Assembly: GCA_947447465.1 (NCBI GenBank)
Contig: CANFKE010000011.1
Span: forward strand, 30,811 to 94,810
From: Chitinophagaceae bacterium
GTDB lineage: Bacteria; Bacteroidota; Bacteroidia; Chitinophagales; Chitinophagaceae
Length of the DNA stretch: 64,000 bases
Reading direction: 5' to 3'
Shown here: positions 1-8,653 of the stretch, in pieces
How the letters are laid out: the number at the start of each line of letters is the position of its first letter
Numbering within the stretch: the stretch's first letter is position 1
Position numbers and translations under genes: made by a program
Notes under the pieces: generated by a model
Seen by the model: only the letters and a program-made list of their open reading frames with translations
Told to the model about the DNA's origin: nothing
The model's database searches: none

Positions 1-2186
1 AATGGATGGATAATTACCGGTCTTGTACGGATACAACCGGTAGGTAATCTGTACGTGATCGTTGCTGTGCCACCCGAGATACCGGTAACAACACCACTTG
101 CATTGATCACTGCTATACCCGGGCTGCTGCTTGTCCAGGTTCCACCCAATGAAAGATCATAGAGTGTATCTGACTTTGTAGCACAGAATGCATTATTACC
201 GGTGATAGCCACAGGCAAAGGATTTACTGTGAAAGGAGCCGTAATGTAGCAACCGGTAGAATTGTAAGTATAAGTGATGGTAGTATTAGCTACCGACATA
301 CCTCTTACCGCACCGGTGGTATTGATCTTTGCAATGTTAGTATCAGCCGAACTCCATGTAGCATTGGTAGAAGTATCGGATAATGTTGTGGTCAGTCCTA
401 TACATACATTGGTAGTGCCGGCAATAGGCGCAGGTATAGGGTTAACAGTAAACGGCGTAAGCGCCACACAACCTGTAACATCCGTGTAAGTAATAGTAAG
501 TGTACCGGCACTAACTCCGGTTACCGAACCAAATCCTGCTGCTGTAAGAGCTACAGCATTATTATTGCTGCTCCATACTCCACCCGGTGCCGCATTGTGC
601 AATGTAGCTGCTGCATTGACACAGGTAGAGAATGTACCTGTAATAGGTGGTGGTGGCGGATCAACATACACAGTAGTTGTAGCAATACCGCAACTATTGG
701 TATAAGTAATATTAGACGTACCAATTGTAACACCGGTAACTTCACCGGTTACACTATTAATAGTTACACTACTGCCCGTAGCCGTCCACGTGCCTCCTGT
801 TATGGCATTAGACAATGTGGTACTTAATGACGGGCAAATATGGAAACTACCGGTAGATGATGTGATCGTACTGGCCGGAGGCATAACTATATTGCTGGAA
901 TTAGTTGTTCTGCATCCATTGGTACCTGTATAAGTAATATTAGCTGTTCCATTGCTTACACCGGAAAGTGCACCCGTTACGGCATCGATAGTAGCAACAG
1001 AAGTTGGACTCACCGACCAGAAACCTCCGGAAGGCGAGCTGCTGAGCGTAGTAGGAGTAGCACCACAATAGTATGGATTGAGTACCAACGCATTGGGCGT
1101 ATCTAATGCGGTCAATGAAGCGGTTACATTACATCCTGAGGGCAATGTGTAAGTGACCAATGTAGTACCTGCTGAAGAACCTGCGGTAAGCACATTTCCC
1201 GCCATAGTAGCACCTGCGGTCCCGTTTACAGACCATGTACCTGTACCCGGCGTGCTGCCCAAAGAAGCAGTTGCACCTTCGCAAGGAGTGAAATTACCTG
1301 TAATAGCGGTTGGCATTGGCGTAGTAGCAAGATTTGTTGTTGCACTTACACTGCATCCACCCGTACCCGGATAATATGCCACCAATGTATATACTCCCGC
1401 AGTTGCCGCAGTACCTGTTATTGGTGCAGACGGATTAAGATCGGTAGAAGTATAACCATTAGGGCCTGTCCATAAGTAAGAACCTGCACCCGTAGCAGTA
1501 CCCGATAAAGTAAATGATGAGCCTACACACACCGGAGTAGGTGATGCAGTTGCCGTAACGCCGGTAACTCCGGTACACGAATAAGTGATCTGCAATTGCG
1601 GCTGTGTGGCTGCGGTTCCGCCATAACCTGTCACTGTGTATATCTGCGTAGCAGGTGTACCGGTAACATTGAATCCTATTGATACTATACTTCCGCTGCC
1701 TGTTGTAGCAGCGGTGTTGACAAAAGAAACACCGGTTGCATTGAAGGGACGTGTGAGAGTGGTTACCAATGTACCCCAACCGGTAGTATTGAATGCAGTA
1801 CCAGAATTACAGTTGTTATAAAGCGTTGTAGTATTGGTAACGGTTGACAGATCACCTGCATAACCGGTGATAGCAACAGCAGGATTACCGGTTGTGGCTC
1901 TTGCCTGTATCGTAAATCTGAGATTAACTGCATTAACAGTAGCACCCGGAGGTACGGCACCAGTCAGGTCAAATACAGCCCAACCTCTCCTCACTCCATT
2001 AGCTGCGGCTGTAGTAGCATTGTACTTGGCCTCTATATTTCCATCAATTGTTTGAGGAGTGGTCCAGTTTCTGATGGTTCCGGTCTTGTAAGAACCGGTA
2101 GTACCTGTAGCATTAACATTCACTGTTTGTGCAAGACCGGTGAAACTAACAAGGCATAGGAGTAAAAAGGAGTATAATTTTTTCAT
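1..2186 (-). CDS. Large secreted Ig-like (Big_2-type) repeat protein, C-terminus outside window
   Basis: An open frame with no stop runs from the ATG at 2186 to the left window edge, about 728 residues. It begins with a clear Sec signal peptide (MKKLYSFLLLCLVSFTGLAQ). Residues about 20-190 form a beta-rich N-terminal domain like the DNRLRE/CBM96-type modules of Bacteroidota surface proteins. The rest is a chain of roughly 75-residue repeats ending in 'GxVTGxxxGTxxITYT', typical of bacterial Ig-like group 2 domains. It is rich in Thr, Ser and Gly and each repeat has paired Cys. By analogy with the next gene it is probably a T9SS substrate, but the sorting domain would lie outside the window. 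Role inferred: adhesin or matrix protein. Confidence 0.8.
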   Translation of the reverse strand, partial: MKKLYSFLLLCLVSFTGLAQTVNVNATGTTGSYKTGTIRNWTTPQTIDGNIEAKYNATTAAANGVRRGWAVFDLTGAVPPGATVNAVNLRFTIQARATTGNPAVAITGYAGDLSTVTNTTTLYNNCNSGTAFNTTGWGTLVTTLTRPFNATGVSFVNTAATTGSGSIVSIGFNVTGTPATQIYTVTGYGGTAATQPQLQITYSCTGVTGVTATASPTPVCVGSSFTLSGTATGAGSYLWTGPNGYTSTDLNPSAPITGTAATAGVYTLVAYYPGTGGCSVSATTNLATTPMPTAITGNFTPCEGATASLGSTPGTGTWSVNGTAGATMAGNVLTAGSSAGTTLVTYTLPSGCNVTASLTALDTPNALVLNPYYCGATPTTLSSSPSGGFWSVSPTSVATIDAVTGALSGVSNGTANITYTGTNGCRTTNSSNIVMPPASTITSSTGSFHICPSLSTTLSNAITGGTWTATGSSVTINSVTGEVTGVTIGTSNITYTNSCGIATTTVYVDPPPPPITGTFSTCVNAAATLHNAAPGGVWSSNNNAVALTAAGFGSVTGVSAGTLTITYTDVTGCVALTPFTVNPIPAPIAGTTNVCIGLTTTLSDTSTNATWSSADTNIAKINTTGAVRGMSVANTTITYTYNSTGCYITAPFTVNPLPVAITGNNAFCATKSDTLYDLSLGGTWTSSSPGIAVINASGVVTGISGGTATITYRLPTGCIRTRPVIIHP

Positions 2187-2354
2187 ATTTCAATATATTG
2201 AACTTACTGTCTTTCAATAAATAGATTACATCCCGATCTTCATCGGCACATATATTCATTCTACTGGCAAGATAAATTATAGTTATTAAATTACCAAATA
2301 ATAGCATTTATTTCTAATGGATACGCCCTCATCAAACAAACCTTTGTAAAAACA

Positions 2355-2383
2355 ACAAAGGCTGCCCTACCGGCAGCCTTTGT
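2355..2383 (-). terminator. Rho-independent terminator after the 1014-residue T9SS protein
   Basis: Perfect 12-bp inverted repeat (2355-2366 with 2372-2383), 5-base loop. Read leftward it is followed by TGTTTTT. It lies just past the stop at 2404. Confidence 0.85.
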
Positions 2384-2403
2384 CAATATTGAGTATATAT
2401 GAA

Positions 2404-5400
2404 TTACTGTTTTACCAATTTCTCAACATGTACACGATTGCCCTTGTTATCAAAGACAGCGATCATATACAATCCGTTGGGTAAAGAAGACAGATCCATA
2501 TCATTCTTATTGGTTCCGGTCATTACAGCTCTGCCTTCCAGTGTGCTGATGGTTACATTCACATCAGCCTTGCTGGCTACGTGTACAGTACTGGTTGTTG
2601 GATTAGGATAGATGCTGATCTCATTTTCGCTGTTAACATTATCAACCGCCAGATTATATACCGGATAATCTGATGAAAGCAATACACAACCATTAACATC
2701 GGTAACCTTAACACGATACGCAGCATTCGTGAATGCAGCTACACGGTAGCTGGTAGCACCCGGTATCATTACTGTATTGGCATACCACTGATAAGTGGCA
2801 TAAGTTGTATAGGTACTGCAATAAGTGCCGTCGAAAGTAACTACCGGTGTTACCGCAGGGAATACAGTAACAACTATAGGAGCAGTAAGTACTGCGCAAC
2901 TACCCGGAATGTTCACAAAGCAAGTATAAGTACCTGTAACATTAGCTACATAAGTAGCTGATATAGCTCCAGGAATATTCACGCCATTACGCTTCCATTG
3001 ATAAATAACACCTGGTATAGCACTGGTACTTGCGGTAAGCAGCAAGCTGTTACCGGAGCAGAAAGAAGATGACCCTGTAGTAATGATATATGGCGTACTT
3101 ACCACATTTACTGTAGTAGAAGCGGTAGTAGTAGCACAACCTGCTGCTGAAGTAACGATACAATAATAGGTACCGGATGTAGTAGCGGTATAAGTACTGC
3201 CGGTCTCACCGGCAAGCGCACCTGTGCCATCATACCACTGATAGGTATAACCCGCACCTGTAGCTGCTGTAATGTTAACACTACCGCCGGTGCAGAATGC
3301 TGTAGAACCTGATGTGGTCACTGTGGCAGCCGGAGCAGGATTGACCGTGATGTTCACAGCCGCCGCACTGGTAGTAGAACAACCTGAAGCATTGGTCACT
3401 TTGACAGTATATACGCCCGATGTACGAGCTGTATAAGTACGATTGGTAGCACCTCCTATAGTAGCAGGATTGTACCATTGGTAGGTAAGACCTGCTGTAA
3501 CCGGTACCGATAATACTACACTATCAAAAGAACAGATAGTAAACGGTCCTGTTGGTGAAATAGTAGCCGATGCTGCCGAAGGAGCAGTAGCTGTAGTAAT
3601 AGTAGTACCCGGAGCTGCACTGGTATCAAAGCAACCGGTAGCAGTGCGGGTCTCCAGCAAACGGTATGTACCCACTGTAGTAGTCACATATGTATTATTG
3701 GTGGCTCCCGGAATCGGAACATTACCCAGCAACCACTGGTAAGAGATACCCGCAGTGAACGATGTACCCAAGGTAACACTGTTACCCGAGCATACTACAG
3801 TAGAACTAACAGTGAACGTAGATGCAGGAGAAGGATTGACAGTAACAACTACACCGTTAGAAGTAGCACTACAGCTATTGGCAGTATTAGTAACTACCAT
3901 GCTGTATGTACCCGAAGTAGTTACACCATAGGTAGTATTAGTAGCACCCGTTAACGGGAATGGTGAGCGCCACCATCTGTAGGTAACACCCGACTGGGTG
4001 CTGGTAGTTAGTGTAGTAGTAGCACCCGAGCATACTGCGATAGGTCCACCCGGAGTTACTACAGGTGCAACAGGTGATGTATTGATCGTTACTGTAGAAT
4101 TGGTAGAAGTAGCAGAGCAGCTGCCATTGGTGATGACCACATGATATACCCCTGTTGCAGTTGCATTGTAAGCGGCATTGGTGGCGCCCGATATTGGACC
4201 TGTTGCATCATACCATTGGTAGGTATAGCCTGCTACAGTTGGCGTAGTCAACGTAACGGTATTGGGCGTACACATCGTCAAAGGTCCGCTGGCTGTAACG
4301 GTTGGCACCGGAGTGGTAGTAACTGTTACAGTATAAGAAGTTCCTATTGTAGTACAACCTGTAAACAGGTTAAATATTTCAACATGATAAACACCTGAAG
4401 TGGTCGCATTATAAGAAGCACCTACACCCACACCTGTTAAAGTCGCATCGAACCACTGATAGTTACTGATACCATCATCAGGAACACTCAAAGTAACAGA
4501 TCCCGGAGTACAGAATGACAATGGACCTGAGATAGTAGTAGTAGTATCTGAAGGCATGTTGATATTCGCGAACGTGTTGGCAGGAGCACTTACACAACCA
4601 TAAGCATCAGTAACAGTCAGGGTATAATTACCCGCATAGCTATATGGTGCAGATAGGATCAGTGGATTGGCATCAGTACTGGTATAACCGCCGGGGCCTG
4701 CCCAGCTATAAGTATAAGGGAAAACACCGCCAATAGGAGTAGAGAAAAGATCTAATGGATCTCCGGGACAAATAGAGAATAATGATGCGCTATTATCTGC
4801 TGTTGTACTGATTGGTGGCTGTGCATAGGTAGCGGTCATGCTCGTAGCATCATTTACCCTCAATGTTCCGCCGGGATTGGTACCACCCCATCCGTACAAT
4901 TTGAATGTTGCTGTTTGTCCTGCACAAAGATGAGCTACCCCACTGAAACTGAATGTTTCAGCGCTTGCAGTATGAGCAGTCGCAAGTGTTCCACCGAACG
5001 TAACATCTGTACCCGCTCCTACGGAGTAGGTCAGTTGTACATTCTGAGGACCGGTAGCTGATACCTGTGAATTGATAAAAATATTGGTCACCTCCAACTC
5101 TGTATTACCATCATTGGTCACTGTGAAGAACATATACTTACCATCCAACTGCGATCCTGCCAAACTAGATGTAACACCGGTATCCCAGTTACTCGAATTA
5201 TAGCAAAATGTTGCTGTCGTAGCTGTGCCGTTTAGGTTGCTACGCTGCCATTGAGACACATTCACTGCAGTAGAGCCGGGTATTACCGTAGCGGGCAGTG
5301 TAGTGAATGTACTTGGATCTGTACCAATAGCGGTTGACAATCCGGAACCTGACCAGGTAGTGCCACCGATAGGTATCTGCGCCAGCACGTGGAAAGACTG

Positions 5401-5448
5401 CAATTGCAATGAAAGGAAACAGATTGCAATAAGTATCAATTTTTTCAT
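2404..5448 (-). CDS. T9SS type A sorting domain surface protein with Ig-like repeats
   Basis: 1014 residues. Sec signal peptide (residues 1-23, ending VLAQ), then a beta-rich N-terminal domain (about 25-210), one PKD-like unit (about 220-300) and eight roughly 80-residue Ig-like repeats. Each repeat carries 'YQW......I.GAT...Y...TSGTY...VTN..GC'. The last 70 residues (from 'ISIYPNPTTS' through 'LPNGLYMIAV') are a textbook type A (Por_Secre_tail) T9SS sorting domain, so the protein should be exported and anchored at the cell surface by the Gld/Por machine encoded at 59-64 kb. Binding target unknown; adhesion or matrix function is inferred. A leftward terminator follows at once, so it is probably monocistronic. 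Confidence 0.92.
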   Translation of the reverse strand: MKKLILIAICFLSLQLQSFHVLAQIPIGGTTWSGSGLSTAIGTDPSTFTTLPATVIPGSTAVNVSQWQRSNLNGTATTATFCYNSSNWDTGVTSSLAGSQLDGKYMFFTVTNDGNTELEVTNIFINSQVSATGPQNVQLTYSVGAGTDVTFGGTLATAHTASAETFSFSGVAHLCAGQTATFKLYGWGGTNPGGTLRVNDATSMTATYAQPPISTTADNSASLFSICPGDPLDLFSTPIGGVFPYTYSWAGPGGYTSTDANPLILSAPYSYAGNYTLTVTDAYGCVSAPANTFANINMPSDTTTTISGPLSFCTPGSVTLSVPDDGISNYQWFDATLTGVGVGASYNATTSGVYHVEIFNLFTGCTTIGTSYTVTVTTTPVPTVTASGPLTMCTPNTVTLTTPTVAGYTYQWYDATGPISGATNAAYNATATGVYHVVITNGSCSATSTNSTVTINTSPVAPVVTPGGPIAVCSGATTTLTTSTQSGVTYRWWRSPFPLTGATNTTYGVTTSGTYSMVVTNTANSCSATSNGVVVTVNPSPASTFTVSSTVVCSGNSVTLGTSFTAGISYQWLLGNVPIPGATNNTYVTTTVGTYRLLETRTATGCFDTSAAPGTTITTATAPSAASATISPTGPFTICSFDSVVLSVPVTAGLTYQWYNPATIGGATNRTYTARTSGVYTVKVTNASGCSTTSAAAVNITVNPAPAATVTTSGSTAFCTGGSVNITAATGAGYTYQWYDGTGALAGETGSTYTATTSGTYYCIVTSAAGCATTTASTTVNVVSTPYIITTGSSSFCSGNSLLLTASTSAIPGVIYQWKRNGVNIPGAISATYVANVTGTYTCFVNIPGSCAVLTAPIVVTVFPAVTPVVTFDGTYCSTYTTYATYQWYANTVMIPGATSYRVAAFTNAAYRVKVTDVNGCVLLSSDYPVYNLAVDNVNSENEISIYPNPTTSTVHVASKADVNVTISTLEGRAVMTGTNKNDMDLSSLPNGLYMIAVFDNKGNRVHVEKLVKQ

Positions 5449-5653
5449 ACAAAAAATAATTTTATATTAAAATAAACCTGATAGGCGGTTTGAATCGGTA
5501 AAACTAATAAAATTAAAGAAATTATTCTACATTATATTAATGTTACTTTAGTTTTAAGAATAGTAAATACCGTTTTATTAAAGACATTATAATTCCCTCT
5601 TATGGTTTGGTTATTCCACCTCATCATTATATTAACCAAGAGACAATAAAAAA

Positions 5654-5681
5654 AAGATGGCCACACATAAGCGACCATCTT
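5654..5681 (-). terminator. Terminator after the GldM-domain protein
   Basis: Inverted repeat AAGATGG/CCATCTT (5654-5660 with 5675-5681); on the leftward transcript the stem is followed by an uninterrupted run of T. Lies 55 bases past the stop at 5736. Confidence 0.8.
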
Positions 5682-5735
5682 CTCTCAATTAAATAAATAT
5701 AGATCAAATACGAAGTTATCAAATGCAAAAACTGA

Positions 5736-6176
5736 TCACATGATCTTTATCCTCACCTCATTCATCATTCGGAAGGCATTGCGGGTATGTTCCAGTTTGA
5801 TATTTTCAAATATCACCACATCCCCTCTTTTCAATGCATCCATGTGCAACTCGTTAAACACAGTACGAGGCAGCTTACCTCCCTTTATGGTGCCGTAGCT
5901 TCTTATATCCTGCCCTTTAGGCAATATGGTGATCGAATAACTGATGATCTTGCTATCGGGGAAACCCGCGGCACGCAGCCCCACCTCCAGATTGTCCATA
6001 AGATCCCGCATGGAGGCCTTGTCATCCTCTATATATCCCAGCTTTATCACCGGATTGGGCAGATCAATATCTGTTTTGGTGGCTCTTTCCCTCGCCCTGT
6101 CGGCATTGCCATAAGGTTGCGCTCCTGCGGCAATGCTCAGCAACAGAGCTATTATAAGTATGGTAAGTTTGTGCAT
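5736..6176 (-). CDS. Secreted stand-alone GldM C-terminal-domain-like protein
   Basis: 146 residues with a Sec signal peptide (MHKLTILIIALLLSIAAGAQ). The last 60 residues match the end of GldM encoded at 60153-61730 in pattern: 'ITILPKGQD' versus 'VSILPKGGD', and 'KRGDVVIFENIK' versus 'KPGDRIFIENIK', both followed by a charged loop and a final hydrophobic strand. GldM is a 500-residue periplasmic T9SS motor component anchored by an N-terminal helix. Here the helix and the other domains are absent, so only the terminal domain is made, as a free periplasmic or secreted protein. It is monocistronic with its own terminator. Homology to GldM-C is inferred from motifs; the function is unknown. Confidence 0.7.
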   Translation of the reverse strand: MHKLTILIIALLLSIAAGAQPYGNADRARERATKTDIDLPNPVIKLGYIEDDKASMRDLMDNLEVGLRAAGFPDSKIISYSITILPKGQDIRSYGTIKGGKLPRTVFNELHMDALKRGDVVIFENIKLEHTRNAFRMMNEVRIKIM

Positions 6177-6499
6177 ATATGTTTTATCTATTTTCAGAGT
6201 CTTTCTGAAAGTAAAGATATCTATTTGTTGGCATCATCAGTCACCGCTTACAACTTATCCCATGCTCTTAGACTGTCTGTCTGCGATCATGTAGTTGTAT
6301 TTATTCTGCCGGCAAATTACCTACAAATTGTAATTGATAATAACAAAAAACACCGGTAAACAATTACATAACTTATTATATAATTATAATTTTACCCTGC
6401 GCAACAATGATTATCTGCTTAAGCATGAGAATAAAGGGAAACAAGTCCTGTGAACCCTTGCTTATTAGTAAATAGATACAGGCATAAACTTCTACTTAC
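6177..6499. other. Gene-free 323-base interval with upstream element of the lipoprotein cassette
   Basis: AT-rich spacer between the divergent GldM-domain gene and the first cassette lipoprotein. No open frame of substance or RNA gene was seen. Its right end holds the 30-base element at 6433-6462 that recurs at 7023-7052. Confidence 0.6.
6433..6462 (+). promoter_or_regulatory. Upstream element copy 1 of duplicated lipoprotein genes
   Basis: Thirty bases that match 7023-7052 at 25 positions, both starting AAAGGG and ending AACCCTTGCT. AAGGG and CCCTT form an inverted repeat spaced 15 bases apart. The element ends 37 bases before the ATG at 6500. CCCTTG could contain a -33 TTG. Confidence 0.55.
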
Positions 6500-7009
6500 A
6501 TGAAACATAAATTAATGCCCACCTGTGTGGTTACAGTAATGGCAATGTCTTTTGCTGCGTGCAATAAAGACTCCCGTTTACAACCAACGGTCAGTACATC
6601 TCAAACAAAAGGTCATCAGCTTGTTGCAAAAGGCAAAGGATTTAACAGAAAGGGGGTCATCAATGAAAAAAATGGCCTGATAGATTGTGTAGATCCCGGA
6701 ACCACCTGCAAAGCAACGAAATCGGCATCATCTGCACAGGCAGCAGAAATAGCACTGCTGCAAACCATTATTTCGACCAACGGAAATGGGAACGCTTACT
6801 TCAATACACCAAATTGGCAATTGTTATTCGGAGACATCTCAGATGAGCAAACTTGGCTGATCAATATTGCCGGCAATCAACTATTTCTTTATCAGATCAC
6901 AAGTGCACCGGGCAGTCAGTCTACTTATGGCTACTCTTACGTTCTCTCTTCTGCACAGTCTTTAAGCTTAGTATCAGCCGGCAATTCACTTGTCTTTTGG
7001 CAGTATTGA
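6500..7009 (+). CDS. Small lipoprotein, copy 1 of a tandem paralogous pair
   Basis: 169 residues, not a family I recognise. A lipoprotein signal ends at the lipobox SFAAC (Cys21). After a variable linker come 'GKGFNRKG', then 'IDCVDPGTTC' (Cys63, Cys70), then 'TNGNGNAYFNT..W..LF' (about 93-110) and an aromatic C-terminus ending FWQY. The same blocks in the same order occur in the neighbour at 7089-7604, showing a tandem duplication. The two conserved cysteines could form a disulfide. Predicted location: lipid-anchored in the outer or inner membrane. Upstream sequence is duplicated too, so the pair was copied with its control region. Confidence 0.8.
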   Translation: MKHKLMPTCVVTVMAMSFAACNKDSRLQPTVSTSQTKGHQLVAKGKGFNRKGVINEKNGLIDCVDPGTTCKATKSASSAQAAEIALLQTIISTNGNGNAYFNTPNWQLLFGDISDEQTWLINIAGNQLFLYQITSAPGSQSTYGYSYVLSSAQSLSLVSAGNSLVFWQY

Positions 7010-7022
7010 ACAGAAATGAATA

Positions 7023-7052
7023 AAAGGGCATCAAGACCGGTTAACCCTTGCT
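7023..7052 (+). promoter_or_regulatory. Upstream element copy 2 of duplicated lipoprotein genes
   Basis: Second copy of the 6433-6462 element (25 of 30 identical). It ends 36 bases before the ATG at 7089, so spacing to the start is kept to within one base. TATAATTT about 20 bases downstream may be the -7 region. Confidence 0.55.
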
Positions 7053-7088
7053 ATTGTGAAATGAAACTGGCACTATAATTTACAAAAC

Positions 7089-7604
7089 ATGAAAACAAAA
7101 ATAATGATCATCTGCACTGCAGCATCCCTTTCACTGACGCTTACAGCATGTCAAAAGAACAAAGTACAAACTCCGTCTATCAAGCAAGACAAAGACCTAA
7201 AGGACCACAGTATTGCTAATAGAAAAAAAGGAAAATATACTCGTGAAGGGCTTATACTGGAAGGATCAGGGAGAATAGACTGTACACAACCCGGTAATAA
7301 CTGTAAGGTATCCAATAAGCTTGCTGATGAAGACCTTAGCCAATTAGCCATTCTACAGCAAGCCATCGTTACTAATGGTAATGGTAACAGCTTTTTTAAT
7401 ACCCAAGGTTGGAACATCCTATTTCCTGAAGTGGCTGATGTGCCGGGACTGCTGACTCAAATTCAGAACAATCAGGTATTCATGTATCAGTTGCAAAGTG
7501 CTCAGAATAGTGCTGACCCATATGGACTGAGCTACGTTTTGTCAACAGCACAGTCTGTATCAGGTGTAACTAACAGCAACATTCAATGGATATGGCAATT
7601 TTGA
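7089..7604 (+). CDS. Small lipoprotein, copy 2 of a tandem paralogous pair
   Basis: 171 residues; paralog of the 6500-7009 product. Lipobox LTAC with Cys21 at the same position; 'KGKYTREG', 'IDCTQPGNNC' (Cys65, Cys72), 'TNGNGNSFFNTQGW..LF' and the terminal 'IQWIWQF' all match the neighbour in order and spacing, while the linker after the lipid Cys has diverged. The conserved blocks suggest a folded domain of about 110 residues under selection. Function unknown. The stop (7602-7604) is 8 bases before the next gene's start and 6 bases before a perfect hairpin. Confidence 0.8.
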   Translation: MKTKIMIICTAASLSLTLTACQKNKVQTPSIKQDKDLKDHSIANRKKGKYTREGLILEGSGRIDCTQPGNNCKVSNKLADEDLSQLAILQQAIVTNGNGNSFFNTQGWNILFPEVADVPGLLTQIQNNQVFMYQLQSAQNSADPYGLSYVLSTAQSVSGVTNSNIQWIWQF

Positions 7605-7610
7605 TCTGTA

Positions 7611-7640
7611 AGATGCCTGTGAGACTTCTCACAGGCATCT
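7611..7640 (+). promoter_or_regulatory. Perfect 14-bp hairpin containing the start codon of the next lipoprotein
   Basis: Left arm 7611-7624 and right arm 7627-7640 are exact reverse complements with only CT between them. The ATG at 7613 is the third to fifth base of the left arm and the arms encode the signal peptide. It may terminate the upstream pair (weak T tract TTCCTCTTG) or sequester the start codon. Confidence 0.6.
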
Positions 7641-8653
7641 TCCTCTTGTTGAGTATGAATGCTTGCAGGAATGATAGGGCCGATATACGCCACATTTTTG
7701 TTGATAGTATTTCCTGTTCGTTTGACGGAGCGTCGCTCTACAATAATTGTAGGGCTGTGTATGGTTTTACTACACTGCACATGGGCAACAATATCTACAT
7801 GTGTTGTATGGAAGACGACAGCACTATTTTGAAATGTGACATTTTGGGCAATAAAAAGACCGACACCATAGCGATCACGGGCGGACATGTACGATCGTTA
7901 GGCAGCACTGATAGTACACTTTATCTGGTTTGTAATTACAGAAATTTACATCAGATACATTTCAAGGCAGATAGTCCTGTAATAGTTGAACGATCCGTGA
8001 CTTTATTACCATCTCTGTTCAATGACAGCCTCTTTATCTCAGCAGGAACAGGCACCAACCTTATTCCTCTTACAGACAACAAATTACTGATACCCTTCGG
8101 TGCGATCAATGAGACACTTAGCTACCTCGACACCAATGCATATATCATGACCTCAGTTGGAGACTCAGGCAGCTATACAGCTATTGTACGCCATCCTCCG
8201 GAATTTCTTACCACCTATGAATATTTTACGGCTTCAATAAGCGACTATAACAAAACCAACAACTGTCTTTACTATACCTTCAACAAAAAGGAATACTTAT
8301 ACAGACTTAATATACACACCCGTAGGTTGGACTCTGTTCTCCTTAAGGGTTTTACTAAAACTGCCTTCGATCAGGATAAAATGCAGAGCTTTACTTACAT
8401 ACGTAGCTACATCTATCAAAATGACAAAAACTGTAAGATCATATGTGATAATGACAAGGTCTTCCTGATAGTTCGGGACCATAACAAGCAGTACGTCATC
8501 AATGCGTTTTCTTCAGACCTGAAACTATTATCTTCCACCAAAATAAACAATGACATTTTCCCTGAAATGGCATTCATAAAAGATCATCAACTCTATGCAC
8601 CGCTACATGACCATCGCCTTTTACGTGTTATTATTACTGATAACAGGATGTAA
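7613..8653 (+). CDS. Lipoprotein, possibly beta-propeller-like
   Basis: 346 residues from the ATG at 7613; an in-frame ATG at 7586 would overlap the upstream gene and give nine extra polar and hydrophobic residues before the signal, so 7613 is preferred. Lipobox LSMNAC gives Cys18. The mature part is rich in short beta segments with recurring 'YxLxxxxxxLxxI' and Asp/Asn turns, resembling the 6-bladed beta-propeller lipoproteins (DUF4221/BF3164-like) of Bacteroidota; this is only a resemblance. It is tightly packed with its neighbours: 8 bases after the previous stop and overlapping the next gene by 47 bases, so it is probably cotranscribed and translationally coupled. The start codon lies within a hairpin. 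Confidence 0.65.
   Translation: MPVRLLTGIFLLLSMNACRNDRADIRHIFVDSISCSFDGASLYNNCRAVYGFTTLHMGNNIYMCCMEDDSTILKCDILGNKKTDTIAITGGHVRSLGSTDSTLYLVCNYRNLHQIHFKADSPVIVERSVTLLPSLFNDSLFISAGTGTNLIPLTDNKLLIPFGAINETLSYLDTNAYIMTSVGDSGSYTAIVRHPPEFLTTYEYFTASISDYNKTNNCLYYTFNKKEYLYRLNIHTRRLDSVLLKGFTKTAFDQDKMQSFTYIRSYIYQNDKNCKIICDNDKVFLIVRDHNKQYVINAFSSDLKLLSSTKINNDIFPEMAFIKDHQLYAPLHDHRLLRVIITDNRM

Noticed and set aside
1..5448. Several rightward open frames of 60-85 codons opposite the giant surface proteins
   Set aside because: They exist because Thr/Ser/Gly-rich repeats leave few stops in other frames; no start context or domain.
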